This document shows, in pieces, positions 1-11,900 of a stretch of 64,000 nucleotides of DNA. The stretch spans positions 1-64,000 of the forward strand of contig JACCIC010000291.1 of the NCBI GenBank assembly GCA_018907035.1. Direction: 5' to 3'. How positions within the stretch are numbered: position 1 is the stretch's first letter; each line of letters begins with the position of its first letter. The notes beneath the pieces are model-generated. The model was not told the DNA's origin, did no database searches, and saw nothing but the letters and a program-made list of their open reading frames with translations. Position numbers and translations under genes: made by a program. The DNA is from Sycobia sp. Sy_11 (taxonomy: Eukaryota > Arthropoda > Insecta > Hymenoptera > Epichrysomallidae).

Positions 1-560
1 TATGTTTCCGTATTGATTCGTTAAACTCAAATACCACTATTTATTGACGTGTCGTGTGTGGGGTGTGAATGTATGTTCGCGCATCAGCGGGGCAAGGACC
101 TAGCCTTGTGGAGATATTGCTACGAGCAAGTCTCCGAGGGTGTTCCCAGCGGCACTCGTGCCCGGTGGCTGCCGTCCGTGGTGAGGTTGAATTCCGTTCT
201 CGAGACGTCGAGGCCGCGACGCAGAGCAGAAGGTAACGCGGAACATCCTTCCCCATCGACCTTATCAGCCCCACGAGCGTTTCCGTGATCGCCGTGCGGG
301 TAAATGTGTATGGCGAAGGAGTACTCCACCACAGCGTAAGCGTTAGTTTTATGAGCGCTCGTAGTTGTATCCCGGGTATACCCACGCATTTTTTTATAAT
401 AATTTTATATTCGCTTAAATTTGGGGCTTTTTCCTCCTCTCCTCAAGAGGAGGTTTTTATGCCACAAATTTATAATAAAGCATAGTTTTATTAAACATTT
501 GTTGTTATTTTCTTTGCACTCGACCCATAGTTCCTCTTCGACCTCACGAACTTATTATTA

Positions 561-634
<74 letters not shown>

Positions 635-659
635 CATGATCTTATAAATCAACTCAACA
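1..659 (+). repeat. 5' LTR (partial) of BEL/Pao retrotransposon
   Basis: This stretch matches 6889-7534 almost base for base, apart from a few substitutions and a longer TTA microsatellite. The window starts inside the LTR: the 3' copy extends about 617 bases further upstream. It contains an AATAAA-type polyadenylation signal near 473-480 and ends at a CA dinucleotide just before a TGG-initiated primer-binding site. The open frames on both strands inside it are present in both LTR copies and have no recognisable protein similarity, so they are treated as chance frames. Confidence 0.9.
545..634. repeat. (TTA)n microsatellite inside the 5' LTR
   Basis: A nearly pure TTA trinucleotide tract. 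The same tract occurs at 7437-7511 in the 3' LTR with a different unit number, so it was part of the element and has changed length since insertion. Confidence 0.95.
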
Positions 660-664
660 TTTTT

Positions 665-682
665 TGGTGCCCCGGGTGAGGA
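665..682 (+). other. primer-binding site of the LTR element
   Basis: The sequence starting TGGTGCCCCGGG lies five bases after the end of the 5' LTR. TGG is the complement of the CCA tail of a tRNA, as expected for minus-strand priming. I could not assign the tRNA species with confidence. Confidence 0.6.
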
Positions 683-1000
683 GGGATTGTGAGTACGAGC
701 GGCATTTTTTGAGATATTATAAATTTCATTGTAAAAGATAAATATATTGTAGTATAAGTTTATTTGTCATAGTCTTATTTGTAGTTTAAGTGTAATATAT
801 CGTTAATAGTAAATTAAACTGCGTTGATTATTGTTTAATTACAGTTTAATAATAAAACTTATTGCGCCGTCGGTCCATTTTCACATTGTTATAGCTGCCT
901 AGAGAATAAGTGCATTAGTACTGTACGCGTTTTTTTTTGGCGCTTCTAATTAGTTGGTTCGGTAGAAATTAAATTCGTTAAAATTTCGCGTAGTAACATC
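683..1000 (+). other. untranslated leader of the LTR element
   Basis: AT-rich stretch between the primer-binding site and the gag start codon at 1001. This is the position where a retrotransposon leader and packaging region is expected. I see no open frame or specific motif in it. Confidence 0.6.
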
Positions 1001-3658
1001 ATGAAGCCCGCAGCCTTCAGAAAATTAGTCGCTACGCAGAAGGCGCGTTTGGCTGAAATTACTCTACTGAGTAAACGCATAAAAGAGAAAACGCGAGAGT
1101 CACTCAACGCGAACATTGTTCAATCCCGATTAACGGCTATTAAGGAAATTTGGTCAGAAGCGCGTAAAAGTCATCTTGAGATAATAGCTCAAGACGTGGC
1201 AGAAACAGATAGTTACGTTACAGAAAGCCTTTTCGTTACCATACAGACTGCATATGAGGACACGCTCGATCATCTTCTCACTTTAGCGGCCGAATTTGAG
1301 AGAGAGAATGATTCACGATCGGCGACTTCTAATTCTCAGGGTACGGTATCACGATCAGCGAAGCTACCGAAACTAGACCTCCCCACATTCGCAGGCAAAT
1401 ACGAGGATTGGGACAGCTTTTGTGACTTGTTTACATCGCTTGTACATAATGCTCCTTCTGTTGATGATACCACGAAATTGCAGTATCTCAAATCATGTCT
1501 TACGGGTCCGGCCGCGGATTTAGTAAAAAACGTGACTACAACAAGCGCGAATTATTTATCAACTTGGCAAGCATTGAAAAATCGTTTCTATAATCCACGA
1601 TTGATTGTTGCTAATCACTTGACTACGCTTATGAACTTGGCGGACATAAAACGAGAGTCCGCGTCGGAAATACAAGCCCTGGCTGATGAAAGCCAACGGA
1701 TCGTGCGTGCGTTAACGAATTTAAAAATGCCTGTAAAATATTGGGACGTATGGTTAGTGCACATATTGAGCGCACGTTTGGATCCTGAGTCGCGAAAACT
1801 TTGGGAATTAGAACTTAGTACCAAGGATCAAGTAATAAATACGAATCCTCCTTCCGATGAGAGCAATTCGACAATGCAGCCTCGCTTCCCGACATTTTCG
1901 GAGCTTATGACCTTTTTGGAAACGCGCGCTCATGCACTAAACATGATAAGTACGGACTATAAACCGGTGAAGAAAAGTAACGGGCATAATAAACCCTTGT
2001 TAGGATCACGAAAACTTCTCCATGCTACGACATCGCGACCACTTAAAGCTAATTTTACAAAGTGCCCCCTTTGTTCCTCACTACATTCTCTGTCGAAGTG
2101 TCCCTTATTTATTGCAAAGGCGCCATACGAGCGTCGGTTAGACGTTCGTCATCTGCGTCTTTGTTTTAATTGCCTAGGAAGACATAATTGTAAAGATTGC
2201 TCGTCGACCGGGCGCTGCATGAAGTGCAAGGACAAGCACCACACACTTCTCCATTTCGAAACTAAAGCGCGATCGCAGCCGAACGTTGTTTCCCCGCCTC
2301 TTAACCCACGCGAGGACCAGTCCGACAATAAAAACGCAGGTATAAATGTGAATACGGTCTGTGCGTCCATAGTCAAACCTTCGATTATTTTAGCTACCGC
2401 TCAGGTTATTATAGAGGGTGCTAACGGTATGAAGAGCCGAGCACGCGCGCTTCTCGATCAGGGATCGGAAGGAACTTTTATAACGGAGGCAATTGCTCAA
2501 TTGCTCGGGCTACCCAGAGAGAAAGTAAGCATCCCATTGACCGTTGTCGGGGGTAGGGCCGTCGAAACTGCCCGCACAAAAACGAGCTTTACAATACGCT
2601 CTCGAATCGATCCCCTCTTCAGACTCGAAGCTAATGCCCTCGTCTTGCCTCGTCTTACCTCGCAAATACCTGCTCGTAATATTTTTGAAATGGATATAAA
2701 CCAATTTGCAGATCTTAGCTTGGCCGACCCGCATTTTAATATCCCGGACTCGATTGATATAATTTTGGGTGCTGATGTGTATGGATTAATTTTACGATCA
2801 GGACTGCGACGTTTTCCTCCATCGCAACTAACGGCACAAGATACGGTGTTCGGGTGGATAATTTCCGGGTTGATTGGTCGAAATTTGCCACGGCGGGCGG
2901 AGCGAATATATGATGGTCCCCTCAGGACTTTGTACAACACGCAGGAAGATGATTTAAATGAAATATTAGAGCGTTTTTGGACTCTCGAGGAACTACCGCG
3001 ATTTGAGAATAATTTGAAACCAGACGATGTGGCGTGCGAGAAACGGTTTATTGACACCTATTCTCGAGCGCCCGATGGTCGTTATGTAGTTCAACTCCCG
3101 GTCAAATGCGATTTACCCGATGTAGGAGCTGAAACGCGACGAATGGCAGTGGGATCGTTAAATTATATGCACCGCCGTTTTCAAAAAGATCCGACGCTCG
3201 CCAAGGCGTATCGTGATTTCATGCAAACATATGAGCAGCTTGGTCATATGTCGCGTATCCCGAACTCGGAACTTAATATATCGCGATCCTGGTATTTGCC
3301 TCATCACGCCGTGTCACACAACGATAAAATCAGGGTTGTATTTGACGCATCGAGGCGTACACACGAACAACATTGTTTGAATAATTTTTTATTGTCCGGG
3401 CCTCCGCTTCAAAATGATCTGGCGTTGATTTTGTTGAACTGGCGACGATATCGATTCGTATTTACAGCCGATATCGTCAAAATGTTTCGACAAATCGGCG
3501 TTGCGGTAAACGATCGTGATCTTCAACGAATAGTGTGGTCACCCAGTGAGCACGATGCCCCCGTAGACTACCGTTTAAATACCATCACGTACGGGACAAC
3601 ATGTGCCCCCTTTTTAGCTATCCGTACAGTTAAACCAATTGGCAAAAGACGAACGTAG
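1001..3658 (+). CDS. BEL/Pao Gag plus protease and first part of reverse transcriptase
   Basis: An 885-residue frame. Residues about 1-330 form a Gag region of the type found in BEL/Pao elements (a conserved stretch around PKLDLPTFAGKYEDWDSF). Residues about 355-425 carry Cys/His knuckles (CPLC, CFNCLGRHNC, CMKCKDKHH). An aspartic protease follows, with the active-site motif ALLDQGSEGTFI near residue 485. The N-terminal half of reverse transcriptase comes next, including RVVFDASR and the catalytic-Asp motif TADIVKMFRQI, and it runs to YGTTCAPFLAIRT. The frame then leaves the conserved alignment and stops. The next conserved block continues at once in the frame starting at 3639, so one base has shifted the frame around 3625-3640. 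BEL/Pao polyproteins are normally one frame. No envelope gene is present. Confidence 0.93.
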   Translation: MKPAAFRKLVATQKARLAEITLLSKRIKEKTRESLNANIVQSRLTAIKEIWSEARKSHLEIIAQDVAETDSYVTESLFVTIQTAYEDTLDHLLTLAAEFERENDSRSATSNSQGTVSRSAKLPKLDLPTFAGKYEDWDSFCDLFTSLVHNAPSVDDTTKLQYLKSCLTGPAADLVKNVTTTSANYLSTWQALKNRFYNPRLIVANHLTTLMNLADIKRESASEIQALADESQRIVRALTNLKMPVKYWDVWLVHILSARLDPESRKLWELELSTKDQVINTNPPSDESNSTMQPRFPTFSELMTFLETRAHALNMISTDYKPVKKSNGHNKPLLGSRKLLHATTSRPLKANFTKCPLCSSLHSLSKCPLFIAKAPYERRLDVRHLRLCFNCLGRHNCKDCSSTGRCMKCKDKHHTLLHFETKARSQPNVVSPPLNPREDQSDNKNAGINVNTVCASIVKPSIILATAQVIIEGANGMKSRARALLDQGSEGTFITEAIAQLLGLPREKVSIPLTVVGGRAVETARTKTSFTIRSRIDPLFRLEANALVLPRLTSQIPARNIFEMDINQFADLSLADPHFNIPDSIDIILGADVYGLILRSGLRRFPPSQLTAQDTVFGWIISGLIGRNLPRRAERIYDGPLRTLYNTQEDDLNEILERFWTLEELPRFENNLKPDDVACEKRFIDTYSRAPDGRYVVQLPVKCDLPDVGAETRRMAVGSLNYMHRRFQKDPTLAKAYRDFMQTYEQLGHMSRIPNSELNISRSWYLPHHAVSHNDKIRVVFDASRRTHEQHCLNNFLLSGPPLQNDLALILLNWRRYRFVFTADIVKMFRQIGVAVNDRDLQRIVWSPSEHDAPVDYRLNTITYGTTCAPFLAIRTVKPIGKRRT

Positions 3659-6230
3659 TCGTTTTCCCCTAGGTGCTCGCTGCTTAGAAAATAATTCGTA
3701 TGTTGACGATATATTTTCTGGAGCTGACAATCTCGCGCTAGCTATTCAGAAACGACAAGAACTTGTTAATCTTCTAAAATGCGGAGGTATCGAGTTGGAT
3801 AAGTGGGCCGCGAATAATATTAAAATTCTTCCTGTTCACGCACAGAAAAACGAATCCATAGAGGCAAGATCTATCGATCGCGACGAGTGTATTAAAACAT
3901 TGGGTATACATTGGAACGCGGCGGAAGATATTTTTAATTTTAGCGCATTAAATATTAATACTTCTACTTTAACAAAGCGTAGCGTACTTTCAAATATTGC
4001 GCGTCTTTTTGATCCGTTGGGTTGGTTATCTCCGGTCACGATAGTAGCTAAGATCTTAATGCAGGATCTATGGATTCTCAAGTGTGGCTGGGATGATCCT
4101 TTACCGAACGAAACGCGCGAGAAGTGGATTAGTTATTGTGACGCGTTGTCGACACTTCCAAATATATCGATAAGTCGTTGGTTAGGGATTGAGAAAAATC
4201 AAGTTTGCGAAATACACGGCTTTTCAGACGCATCATCGCGTGCGTATGCCGCTGCTGTTTACTTGCGCAGAAAAGACAGCAATGGAAAATTTCATGTCTC
4301 TTTGCTAGCGGCCAGAACAAAGGTTGCTCCGGTTAAAAGCGTTAGCATTCCAAATCTTGAATTATGCGGAGCCACGCTTCTAGTAAAACTAGTAAATTAT
4401 TTAAGAGCTCTCGATTTTATTAAATGCTTGCCAATTTTCCTCTGGTCGGATAGCGAGATCGTGCTCAAATGGCTGAGTAAGCATGCGTGTCATTGGAAGA
4501 CTTTCGTCGCCAATCGCGTGGCAATGATTCAGACCGAACTTCCGGCCGCAAAATGGGCACATGTGCCCAGCAAAGAAAACCCCGCGGATATCGCAACACG
4601 TGGCGCTACTCCGACTGAGCTGCGCGAATTGGAGTTATGGTGGCGCGGACCCCAATGGCTTTCGTTAGCATCGGAGAATTGGCCTCAAAGATTAGAAGCC
4701 GTGCAGGTTATACACGTACAAAAATATGCAAACGAACCGGAAATAATTACTCGCTTCTCAACTTTAACGCGACTGACAAGAGTTGTAGCTTACTGTCTCC
4801 GTCCTCTGATTAACCTGCGTAGACGCAAAAACGGGCGAGGTAAATTTTCGAACGATCTTACGGTAATGGAACTTAAAGAGGCACGTAATACCATTATACG
4901 CATTGTACAAGCGCACAGTTTCGCTCCGGAATTGACATTGCTAAACGCGGGCAAACCTTTACTAAAAAGTAGTCCGTTATGCAAATTAAACCCGATAATA
5001 CGCGAAACGGAGGGGATAATACGCGTGGGTGGTCGACTCTCGCATTCTAATTTACCGTATGAACGTAAACACCCCCCGATTTTACCACGAACATCAACAC
5101 TAAGTCGCTTATTCATAAGGCACGCTCATAGAATTGCACTCCATGGTGGACCGACATTAACTGCGAATATTGTGATGCAACAGGTGTGGATATTAGGTAG
5201 GGCTCAATTAATAAAATCTGTAATCCGTAGTTGTATAAAATGCCAACGCGTGAAACCAAGGCTAGCCAGCCAACTCATGGGAGATTTACCTGCGGATAGA
5301 GTGACCCCAGCTCCGCCCTTTTCCACCTCAGGCGTTGATTATGCTGGCCCTTTCCAGATACGAACGACAAAGGGACGAGGCCACCGCACTTACAAGGGCT
5401 ATATTGCCCTCTTCATATGTTTTTCGACACGAGCCATCCACCTTGAAGTCGTAAGCGATCTTACCGCGATCTCTTTTATAGCTGCATTTCGAAGATTCGT
5501 AAGTAGACGGGGAATTTGTCAGCATCTTTACAGCGACAACGCGACGACCTTCAGAGGTGCTGACAAGGAATTAAAGTGTATGTTTAATGTGGCCTCGGAA
5601 TTTTATCGAACTGTCTCAGCCGCTATTGCCAATGATGGAACGACGTGGTCATTCATTCCACCAACTACGCCGCACTACGGAGGCCTTTGGGAAGCCGGCG
5701 TGAAGTCGGTTAAATACCATTTAAAAAGAGCGTACGGTGAGCACGCACTCACGTTCGAAGAATTCTCCACCGCGTTGACAGAAATCGAGGCGTGTCTCAA
5801 CTCCCGCCCACTATGCCCCCTTACTACCGACATGGAAGATCTGCATGTATTAACGCCGGCCCACTTCCTTATAGGCAGAACATCAGGGATTATACCGAAC
5901 GAAGACCTTTCGAATCTACCTGAGAACCGTCTTAGCCGTTTTCAATTAACAGAGAGAATTCGAAATCAGTTTTGGAGGCGTTGGGCGAATGAATACCTGC
6001 AACATTTGCAGGAGCGCAGTAAATGGCGCAGCGCAACCGACAATTTCGCTATAGGCGAGCTGGTTCTACTTCGGGATGAACGATATCCTCCTGCCAAATG
6101 GCCATTGGGCCGCATATTAGAGACGCATCCCGGAACAGATGGTCATGTAAGGGTCGTGACCGTGCGCACTGCGTCCAACACATTCCGAAGGCATATCGCC
6201 CGCTTATCCCCCTTATTTATCGAAAAATAA
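3639..6230 (+). CDS. BEL/Pao Pol: rest of reverse transcriptase, RNase H and integrase
   Basis: An 863-residue frame overlapping the previous one by 20 bases in another frame. In order it shows: the YVDD active site (about residue 22) of reverse transcriptase; an RNase H segment (HGFSDASSRAYAAAVYLRR, about 195) with a WSDSE motif; an integrase HHCC zinc domain (HGG...CIKCQRVKP); and the integrase core. The core has DYAGP, SDNATTF and WEAGVKS, giving the D, D and E positions. A C-terminal region of the kind found in BEL/Pao integrases follows. All catalytic residues I can locate are intact. The only visible defect is the frame shift relative to the upstream frame, so this copy could not make a standard Gag-Pol without recoding. 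It ends 42 bases before the 3' LTR. Confidence 0.93.
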   Translation: MAKDERSRFPLGARCLENNSYVDDIFSGADNLALAIQKRQELVNLLKCGGIELDKWAANNIKILPVHAQKNESIEARSIDRDECIKTLGIHWNAAEDIFNFSALNINTSTLTKRSVLSNIARLFDPLGWLSPVTIVAKILMQDLWILKCGWDDPLPNETREKWISYCDALSTLPNISISRWLGIEKNQVCEIHGFSDASSRAYAAAVYLRRKDSNGKFHVSLLAARTKVAPVKSVSIPNLELCGATLLVKLVNYLRALDFIKCLPIFLWSDSEIVLKWLSKHACHWKTFVANRVAMIQTELPAAKWAHVPSKENPADIATRGATPTELRELELWWRGPQWLSLASENWPQRLEAVQVIHVQKYANEPEIITRFSTLTRLTRVVAYCLRPLINLRRRKNGRGKFSNDLTVMELKEARNTIIRIVQAHSFAPELTLLNAGKPLLKSSPLCKLNPIIRETEGIIRVGGRLSHSNLPYERKHPPILPRTSTLSRLFIRHAHRIALHGGPTLTANIVMQQVWILGRAQLIKSVIRSCIKCQRVKPRLASQLMGDLPADRVTPAPPFSTSGVDYAGPFQIRTTKGRGHRTYKGYIALFICFSTRAIHLEVVSDLTAISFIAAFRRFVSRRGICQHLYSDNATTFRGADKELKCMFNVASEFYRTVSAAIANDGTTWSFIPPTTPHYGGLWEAGVKSVKYHLKRAYGEHALTFEEFSTALTEIEACLNSRPLCPLTTDMEDLHVLTPAHFLIGRTSGIIPNEDLSNLPENRLSRFQLTERIRNQFWRRWANEYLQHLQERSKWRSATDNFAIGELVLLRDERYPPAKWPLGRILETHPGTDGHVRVVTVRTASNTFRRHIARLSPLFIEK

Positions 6231-6253
6231 AATAGGATCATTATTCGTCTGTT

Positions 6254-6271
6254 GGACGAAGGCGGGCGGAT
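6254..6271 (+). other. polypurine tract of the LTR element
   Basis: A purine-rich run (GGACGAAGGCGGGCGGA) lies directly before the inferred start of the 3' LTR (TGTTCAGGC). This is the usual place for the plus-strand primer. Confidence 0.55.
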
Positions 6272-7437
6272 TGTTCAGGCATACCGGCTGCAGCTGTGCG
6301 CGGAGAAAGCGAAGAACTCGAATTTTTCCCATCGTTTTCTTCGGCATAAATTTTTATTGCTACATCGAAGAAAGCAATCATATTCGAGGACTGACCGGCG
6401 TCAGAGGGAAATATTCATTTGTGACGCTATAAATATAAGATCGCATCCGCACGCGGCCCCCACATGCGCCGCCCTCTGTCACCACTCCCAAGATCCAGCA
6501 CGCTCTCCCGCGAAGGAACTGAGAGCATGTTTCATTTTCTCAGCTTAGGGCTCGGGGCCGTTAGAACCCCCCCCCCCTTTCGTTCACGGTTTCAGGTACG
6601 ACGTCGCCTTCAAGGCTCAGGATTATGGAGTTCAGTTCGTTCTCGACCGTGAATCCGCCCTTTATGCTGTTCGCGCGTCTCGTTTGTTTTCTCGCATCGT
6701 TCTCTGTTAGTGTTAACTGTACCTTAACATTATAATAGTTAAGTTGCGAATCGCGTATCAATTAATACTACGCTTCCTGTGTAATCGTTGCGGGAGGCGG
6801 CATATTGTACAATCGCGCGTATTTAACCCTTATGTGAAGCGTATTGTAATGTTAAATAGTGTCTTGCGTGTATAAGTGTATCTAGTGTATGTTCCGGATT
6901 GATTCGTTAAACTTAAATACCACTATTTATTGACGTGTCGTGTGTGGGGTGTGAATGTATGTTGGCGCATCAGCGGGGCAAGGACCTAGCCTTGTGGAGA
7001 TATTGCTACGAGCAAGTCTCCGAGGGTGTTCCCAGCGGCACTCGTGCCCGGTGGCTGCCGTCCGCGGTGAGGTTGAATTCCGTTCTCGAGACGTCGAGGC
7101 CGCGACGCAGAGCAGAAGGTAACGCGGAACATCCTTCCCCATCGACCTTATCAGCCCCACGAGCGTTTCCGTGATCGCCGTGCGGGTAAATGTGTATGGC
7201 GAAGGAGTACTCCACCACAGCGTAAGCGTTAGTTTTATGAGCGCTCGTAGTTGTATCCCGGGTATACCCACGCATTTTTTATAATAATTTTATATTCGCT
7301 TAAATTTGGGGCTTTTTCCTCCTCTCCTCAAGAGGAGGTTTTTTATGCCACAAATTTATAATAAAGCATAGTTTTATTAACATTTGTTGTTATTTTTCTT
7401 TGCACTCGACCCATAGTTCCTCTTCGACCTCACGAAC

Positions 7438-7510
<73 letters not shown>

Positions 7511-7534
7511 CATGATCTTATAAATCAACTAACA
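6272..7534 (+). repeat. 3' LTR of BEL/Pao retrotransposon
   Basis: About 1.26 kb from TGTTCAGGC to ...AACA. The second half is almost identical to window positions 1-659. The few differences I see (for example C/G in GTTCGCG versus GTTGGCG, and T/C in CCGTCCGT versus CCGTCCGC) suggest a recent insertion. It includes a TATA-like box at 6428, an AATAAA signal near 7362 and a (TTA)n tract at 7437-7511. The left edge rests on the polypurine tract and the TG start; the 5' copy is cut, so that edge cannot be confirmed by alignment here. Confidence 0.8.
6428..6435 (+). promoter_or_regulatory. TATA-like box in the U3 part of the 3' LTR
   Basis: TATAAATA about 155 bases into the inferred LTR, in an otherwise GC-rich stretch, so it is a reasonable core promoter of the element. 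The corresponding part of the 5' LTR lies outside the window. Confidence 0.45.
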
Positions 7535-8440
7535 TTGTCGATTTTATAATATTCATTCAGTAATCTCTAAATGCTAAATAATATGGAAATTTTCTTTATA
7601 CTTCGAGTAATTCTGTTTAGAAACTTCCATCCACAATAAATCAAAGAGTTTAAGAGGATTTCTCATTCGTTTCAATGGTATTATATTTCAAAAGACTTTC
7701 TATATTATTTATAAGTATGTAATTAATTTAAATATTAATATACAACAAGACTTTGGAAACTAATGCTTAAATTTTTCCGCTAGTATGAAATAATGGGATA
7801 ATTTCAGAATTTGCTTTTCATTCCTATTTGAGTTTTCGATTGTTCCATTATAGGACACCCGAAAAATGATTATTGCTATGGAAGAATGGCTAACATTGAG
7901 TGAAGATTTATTCTAAAGAGTGCGGTGTAACTCTTGAGCTACCAAAGGAAGATTCTGGCTATGGATACATATTATAGTTAGGACTGCGTGCAATAAAATG
8001 AAGGATCTTTGAAAAATATTTGTCAGGATCACGATTGAATCTCGTCACCGCATACACGAAACCTCTGTGCTATAGTAATCGAGTTATATACGAGATGAGC
8101 GTACTGGTGGACGATACCTGCTAGATTATTTGCCGATTTTCTTCAGAGTAAATGAGAGAATTAATGCTTGCATGACAAAGAGAATGCATACACTACTATG
8201 TTTATATTTATACGGTTTGTAGTTATCTTATCTTCTTTTAGTCATATTTTCCATTAAATTAAATCCAAATTGAAAGATGTGATGGAACTTTTGACCTCAT
8301 TGTTGGCACCTAAATCTATCCGTATCTCTCTTCAATTCTTAACATTACTAAAATATTTCACATTCTGAAAGTCGTATCTAACTTCATTAACTCTTCTTTA
8401 CCCATTACAAACTTCTGCTCTCCTTTCAGCGCTTGTCTTT
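7535..8440. other. AT-rich intergenic DNA, nothing recognised
   Basis: I see no long open frame, transposon motif or RNA gene. The retrotransposon target-site duplication would begin at about 7535, but its partner lies before the window. Confidence 0.5.
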
Positions 8441-8900
8441 ATAAACTTCAAAACAACAATGGGCATATTACAATTCAAGCGAGAATAGGCGAAAAACGAA
8501 GAAACTACAGAACCGCGAGCTCGTTAAATGAGGTTTCCACCTCCAGGTACGTTGAATTTCCTAAATGCTTCTTCTTCCACGATATAAGAGAATGGAGGGT
8601 GTAGAGGTGGCGCCTATATGAGAACAGCTCGCAGATCCTCTTAAAGGTACCGAGGCGAATTAAGGGCGTATCGTTCGGTAGGAATTTCGTGCTACTGCCG
8701 GCGCCCCACCACCGTCACCCTGCGGAATGCGGAATTCATTTGCATCAAGACTGGAGTTCCCAAGACGCCCCCGCCTCTTTCCCTTTCAGCTTTTCTCGAT
8801 GCAGAAGAAAAGTCTCCAGACGCTGGCAGGGCTACGAGCTTTGTTTGTATTCCTGTTGGTTGATTAATTGTCGTGAGCTCGCTACACCCTAAACAATTTT
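8440..8900. other. GC-richer island, function unknown
   Basis: Clearly GC-richer than its surroundings. It contains a 67-codon open frame (8689-8892, +) with no recognised similarity, an octamer-like ATTTGCAT, and a possible splice donor (CCAG/GTACGT near 8545). It could be a conserved regulatory block or part of a gene not otherwise visible. Confidence 0.3.
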
Positions 8901-11900
8901 GAAGGAATTTTTATGAATTAATCGGATTCTCTAGATTAAAATGAGCTTTTCAAATCAATTTATATTAGCAGTTGTATTTTAGTTTACGTTGTTTCTCCTC
9001 CAAAGTTTTATTATATAAAGATTGTATTGATAAGTAGGATATATTAAAATAAATTCAAATAAAGTGTTATACTAAATTTAAAATTTTATATGCGAATCTA
9101 TAAAAGAAAAAGTATTCTGAATGAAAACCTATTTCTAAATTTGTGAAGATGTTTTTGTTAAATAGATTTTAAAATTATTTTTATAAATTAATAGATATTT
9201 ATTTAATTGCTAAATTTTTTAAGATTGTTCAAAGTCATAACATATTTTCTTAAGTTTCTTACGTTATTGTATTAGGATAGGCTTGGAAAACATTTTTTGT
9301 TCGTAAGCACAAGCGATGTATTAAATATATTCTAGTGGAGTCACGATCTGAATATAGAACTATGTGGTATACTTGGCGAGAAGTCTATGAGCGTTAAGTA
9401 AGCTCTCAGGTTAGAATTACCTTAATACAATGAACAAAAATAATTATTAAACATGACCCAAAGCAAATTAATAGGAATGATGATTTCTTTGCAGAAAATT
9501 AATATTTTTAAAATTAATAATATTTAAAAATTTAATATTTAGTATATATTTAGTCACAAACATTTTTCATAATATGTTTAGCTGAAGAGCATTTTTAAAT
9601 TAGTTCTCTGAATTTATTTCATACGTATGTAACATTTTCATTTTACTTCAATGAAGAATAAGTTGCCCAATTACTATCACCACTATTTTTGTGAGCAACT
9701 AAGAAGATTCTCGAAAATAATTGTAGTTCAAATAAATATATTTCATCTAGTTACACTTTCTATAAAAATGGATGTAAATAAAGATGTAAAATTCTATAAA
9801 GATGTAAAATTCTTCATACTCTCTGTTTTCAAAAGCAATATTTCTCAAACGTTGTTATATGCACACTAAAATTTTTTTTCAACTTAAAAATTTTTTAAAA
9901 GTTGAAATACTTTCACGCATATACCATTATATAACCTCGAAAGAAGTAAAGAAACGAACGGGGCTATTTAATAAAGGACTTAAGTTCCCGCCATAATTCA
10001 AAGCCTTATACGACGCTCGCAAAAGCAAACCGTATGAGGAAAAAAAAGGGTGGGTTTGGGAAAACTTCGTCAATGAATGGCCGTGCGCAATCCTCATACG
10101 TACCACGGCGGAATGAATCAAACGAGAATGACGAAAAAGCGTGGCGAGAGGGTGGAAGAGCCGCTCGTCGCTGCACACTTGCGCGCGATAATCTCAGCAG
10201 CTTAAGCTCGTAATCCCGAGTACGCGCCATTGTGTTTCGAGCCGCTTTTTTCTCCCCCCCCCCGCTCCACCCTGCGTCCGCTTCTCTCGCCATTGTAGCC
10301 GAGAAAAATAGCCAGTGTCACTTTCGCGTATTTTCAATCAAGCCATTAATATACTCTTCATTGTTTGCTTGAGAACCGCGGAGCGTCGGCTTCGCTGCTG
10401 CGAGATTCGAAGCTTTTCTTTCTTTTTCATTTTTTTTTTTTTAGGACCTAACCGAAATTACCGAGTTCTGCGTAAGCTGTGAAAATGTTTTATGGCAACA
10501 AATGCTCCAAGGATATTCGACTATTTCGATTATACGCGTCTTTATTTTATCGGATTTGAGTGTATTTCGAGAAAGGACGAGAGAGAAGGGGTAGAGACTG
10601 GGAAGGGTAGACAAACATAAATGTAATCCGACCGCAATGCGGAGTAATCAAACCGCGATTGCACGAGGCACCAGCGAATTGCACTGCAGTTTGTATGCGA
10701 GATCATTTTACTGCGTTTAGTCTTTAATTATATACAGCTGTATAACGAATTTATCAATTTTGGCCATTGTGATTTATTCACGCTCATAGTGATCTATATC
10801 ATTTATGAAATACATCACTGCATTTATAGTATTGCAGAATTATGTACAGAATTATTTCTACTCGATACTTCAAAGGGGCGATGATAAAAGTTAAATCAAA
10901 TCAGCGGGAAAAAATTACAAAAAACTTATATCATTATTACATAATCAGAGATTTTACATGAACTTCAAGAAAATGTTGCTAATAATAATCGTTAAATGAA
11001 GCCTTTTTCTTCAGCCTCTATTCTTCGGTACATCACTCAGTTGAAAACTTCTCAGATTCTTTAAGAACCTTCTCAGACTATTTTTGTACGATACAAAAAA
11101 GTACTACACAAATTCTATACCTGTGAGAATATTTTATGCATTGCATTCGTAAGGATTTCTTGTCAGCGAGTTCCGCAAAAAATAATGTAATTGAAGCATG
11201 GACCAAGACCGCAATCCATCGTAAGATTTTCACGACTTTTCATTTGAAGACTTTTTACTTGACTTACATATACCAAAATTATACATCCCTTCAGCCCGCA
11301 GATTTCGACCGAGCGGTAACCCACAAAGGAGGACTACGTTTTTGTTTATTCACTCGGAAGACCGACTAATATCTTAATGAATAGGGCGTCAAAGTGAATA
11401 GGGGGATTTTGTAAAGCTTGCGAAATTGCGAAAGAGAAGCTTGCTACTAAAGGGTGTAATCGGAGTCTCAAAAATGTTTTTCACTATCGATAAAAAGCAA
11501 TTACAGCTATCTGTCTACAAGTCTATTAAAGAAAGTAGCGTTTAAATGGATGTATGTAAAGATAAGTGATAAATAAATAGGACTAAAAGATATTGTTTTA
11601 GATATTAGATATTATTTTAGATGCCTATATTATAATATGGATTGCACCATAAATAGTAATTTCAAATTTTGTAATTAGCTCAAATGGTATACCTAATTAT
11701 CTTTGCCGCAGTGTTTTATTTTAAATATAAAATTGTGCCGAGGTTACTACAATTATTATTTAGACGATGACTGCCGATAAGTATATACAATACCTCAAAT
11801 TATAAGAAAATTATAGGTCAACCAAAATTAAATTCACATTACTTTAATAAGACGACTTCAAAAATAAACAGTATTTTGGGACATTTGTATTTGATATTAT

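Noticed and set aside
41..485. Open frames on both strands within the 5' LTR, repeated at 6927-7275
   Set aside because: They exist only because the LTR is duplicated, overlap each other in several frames and show no known domain.
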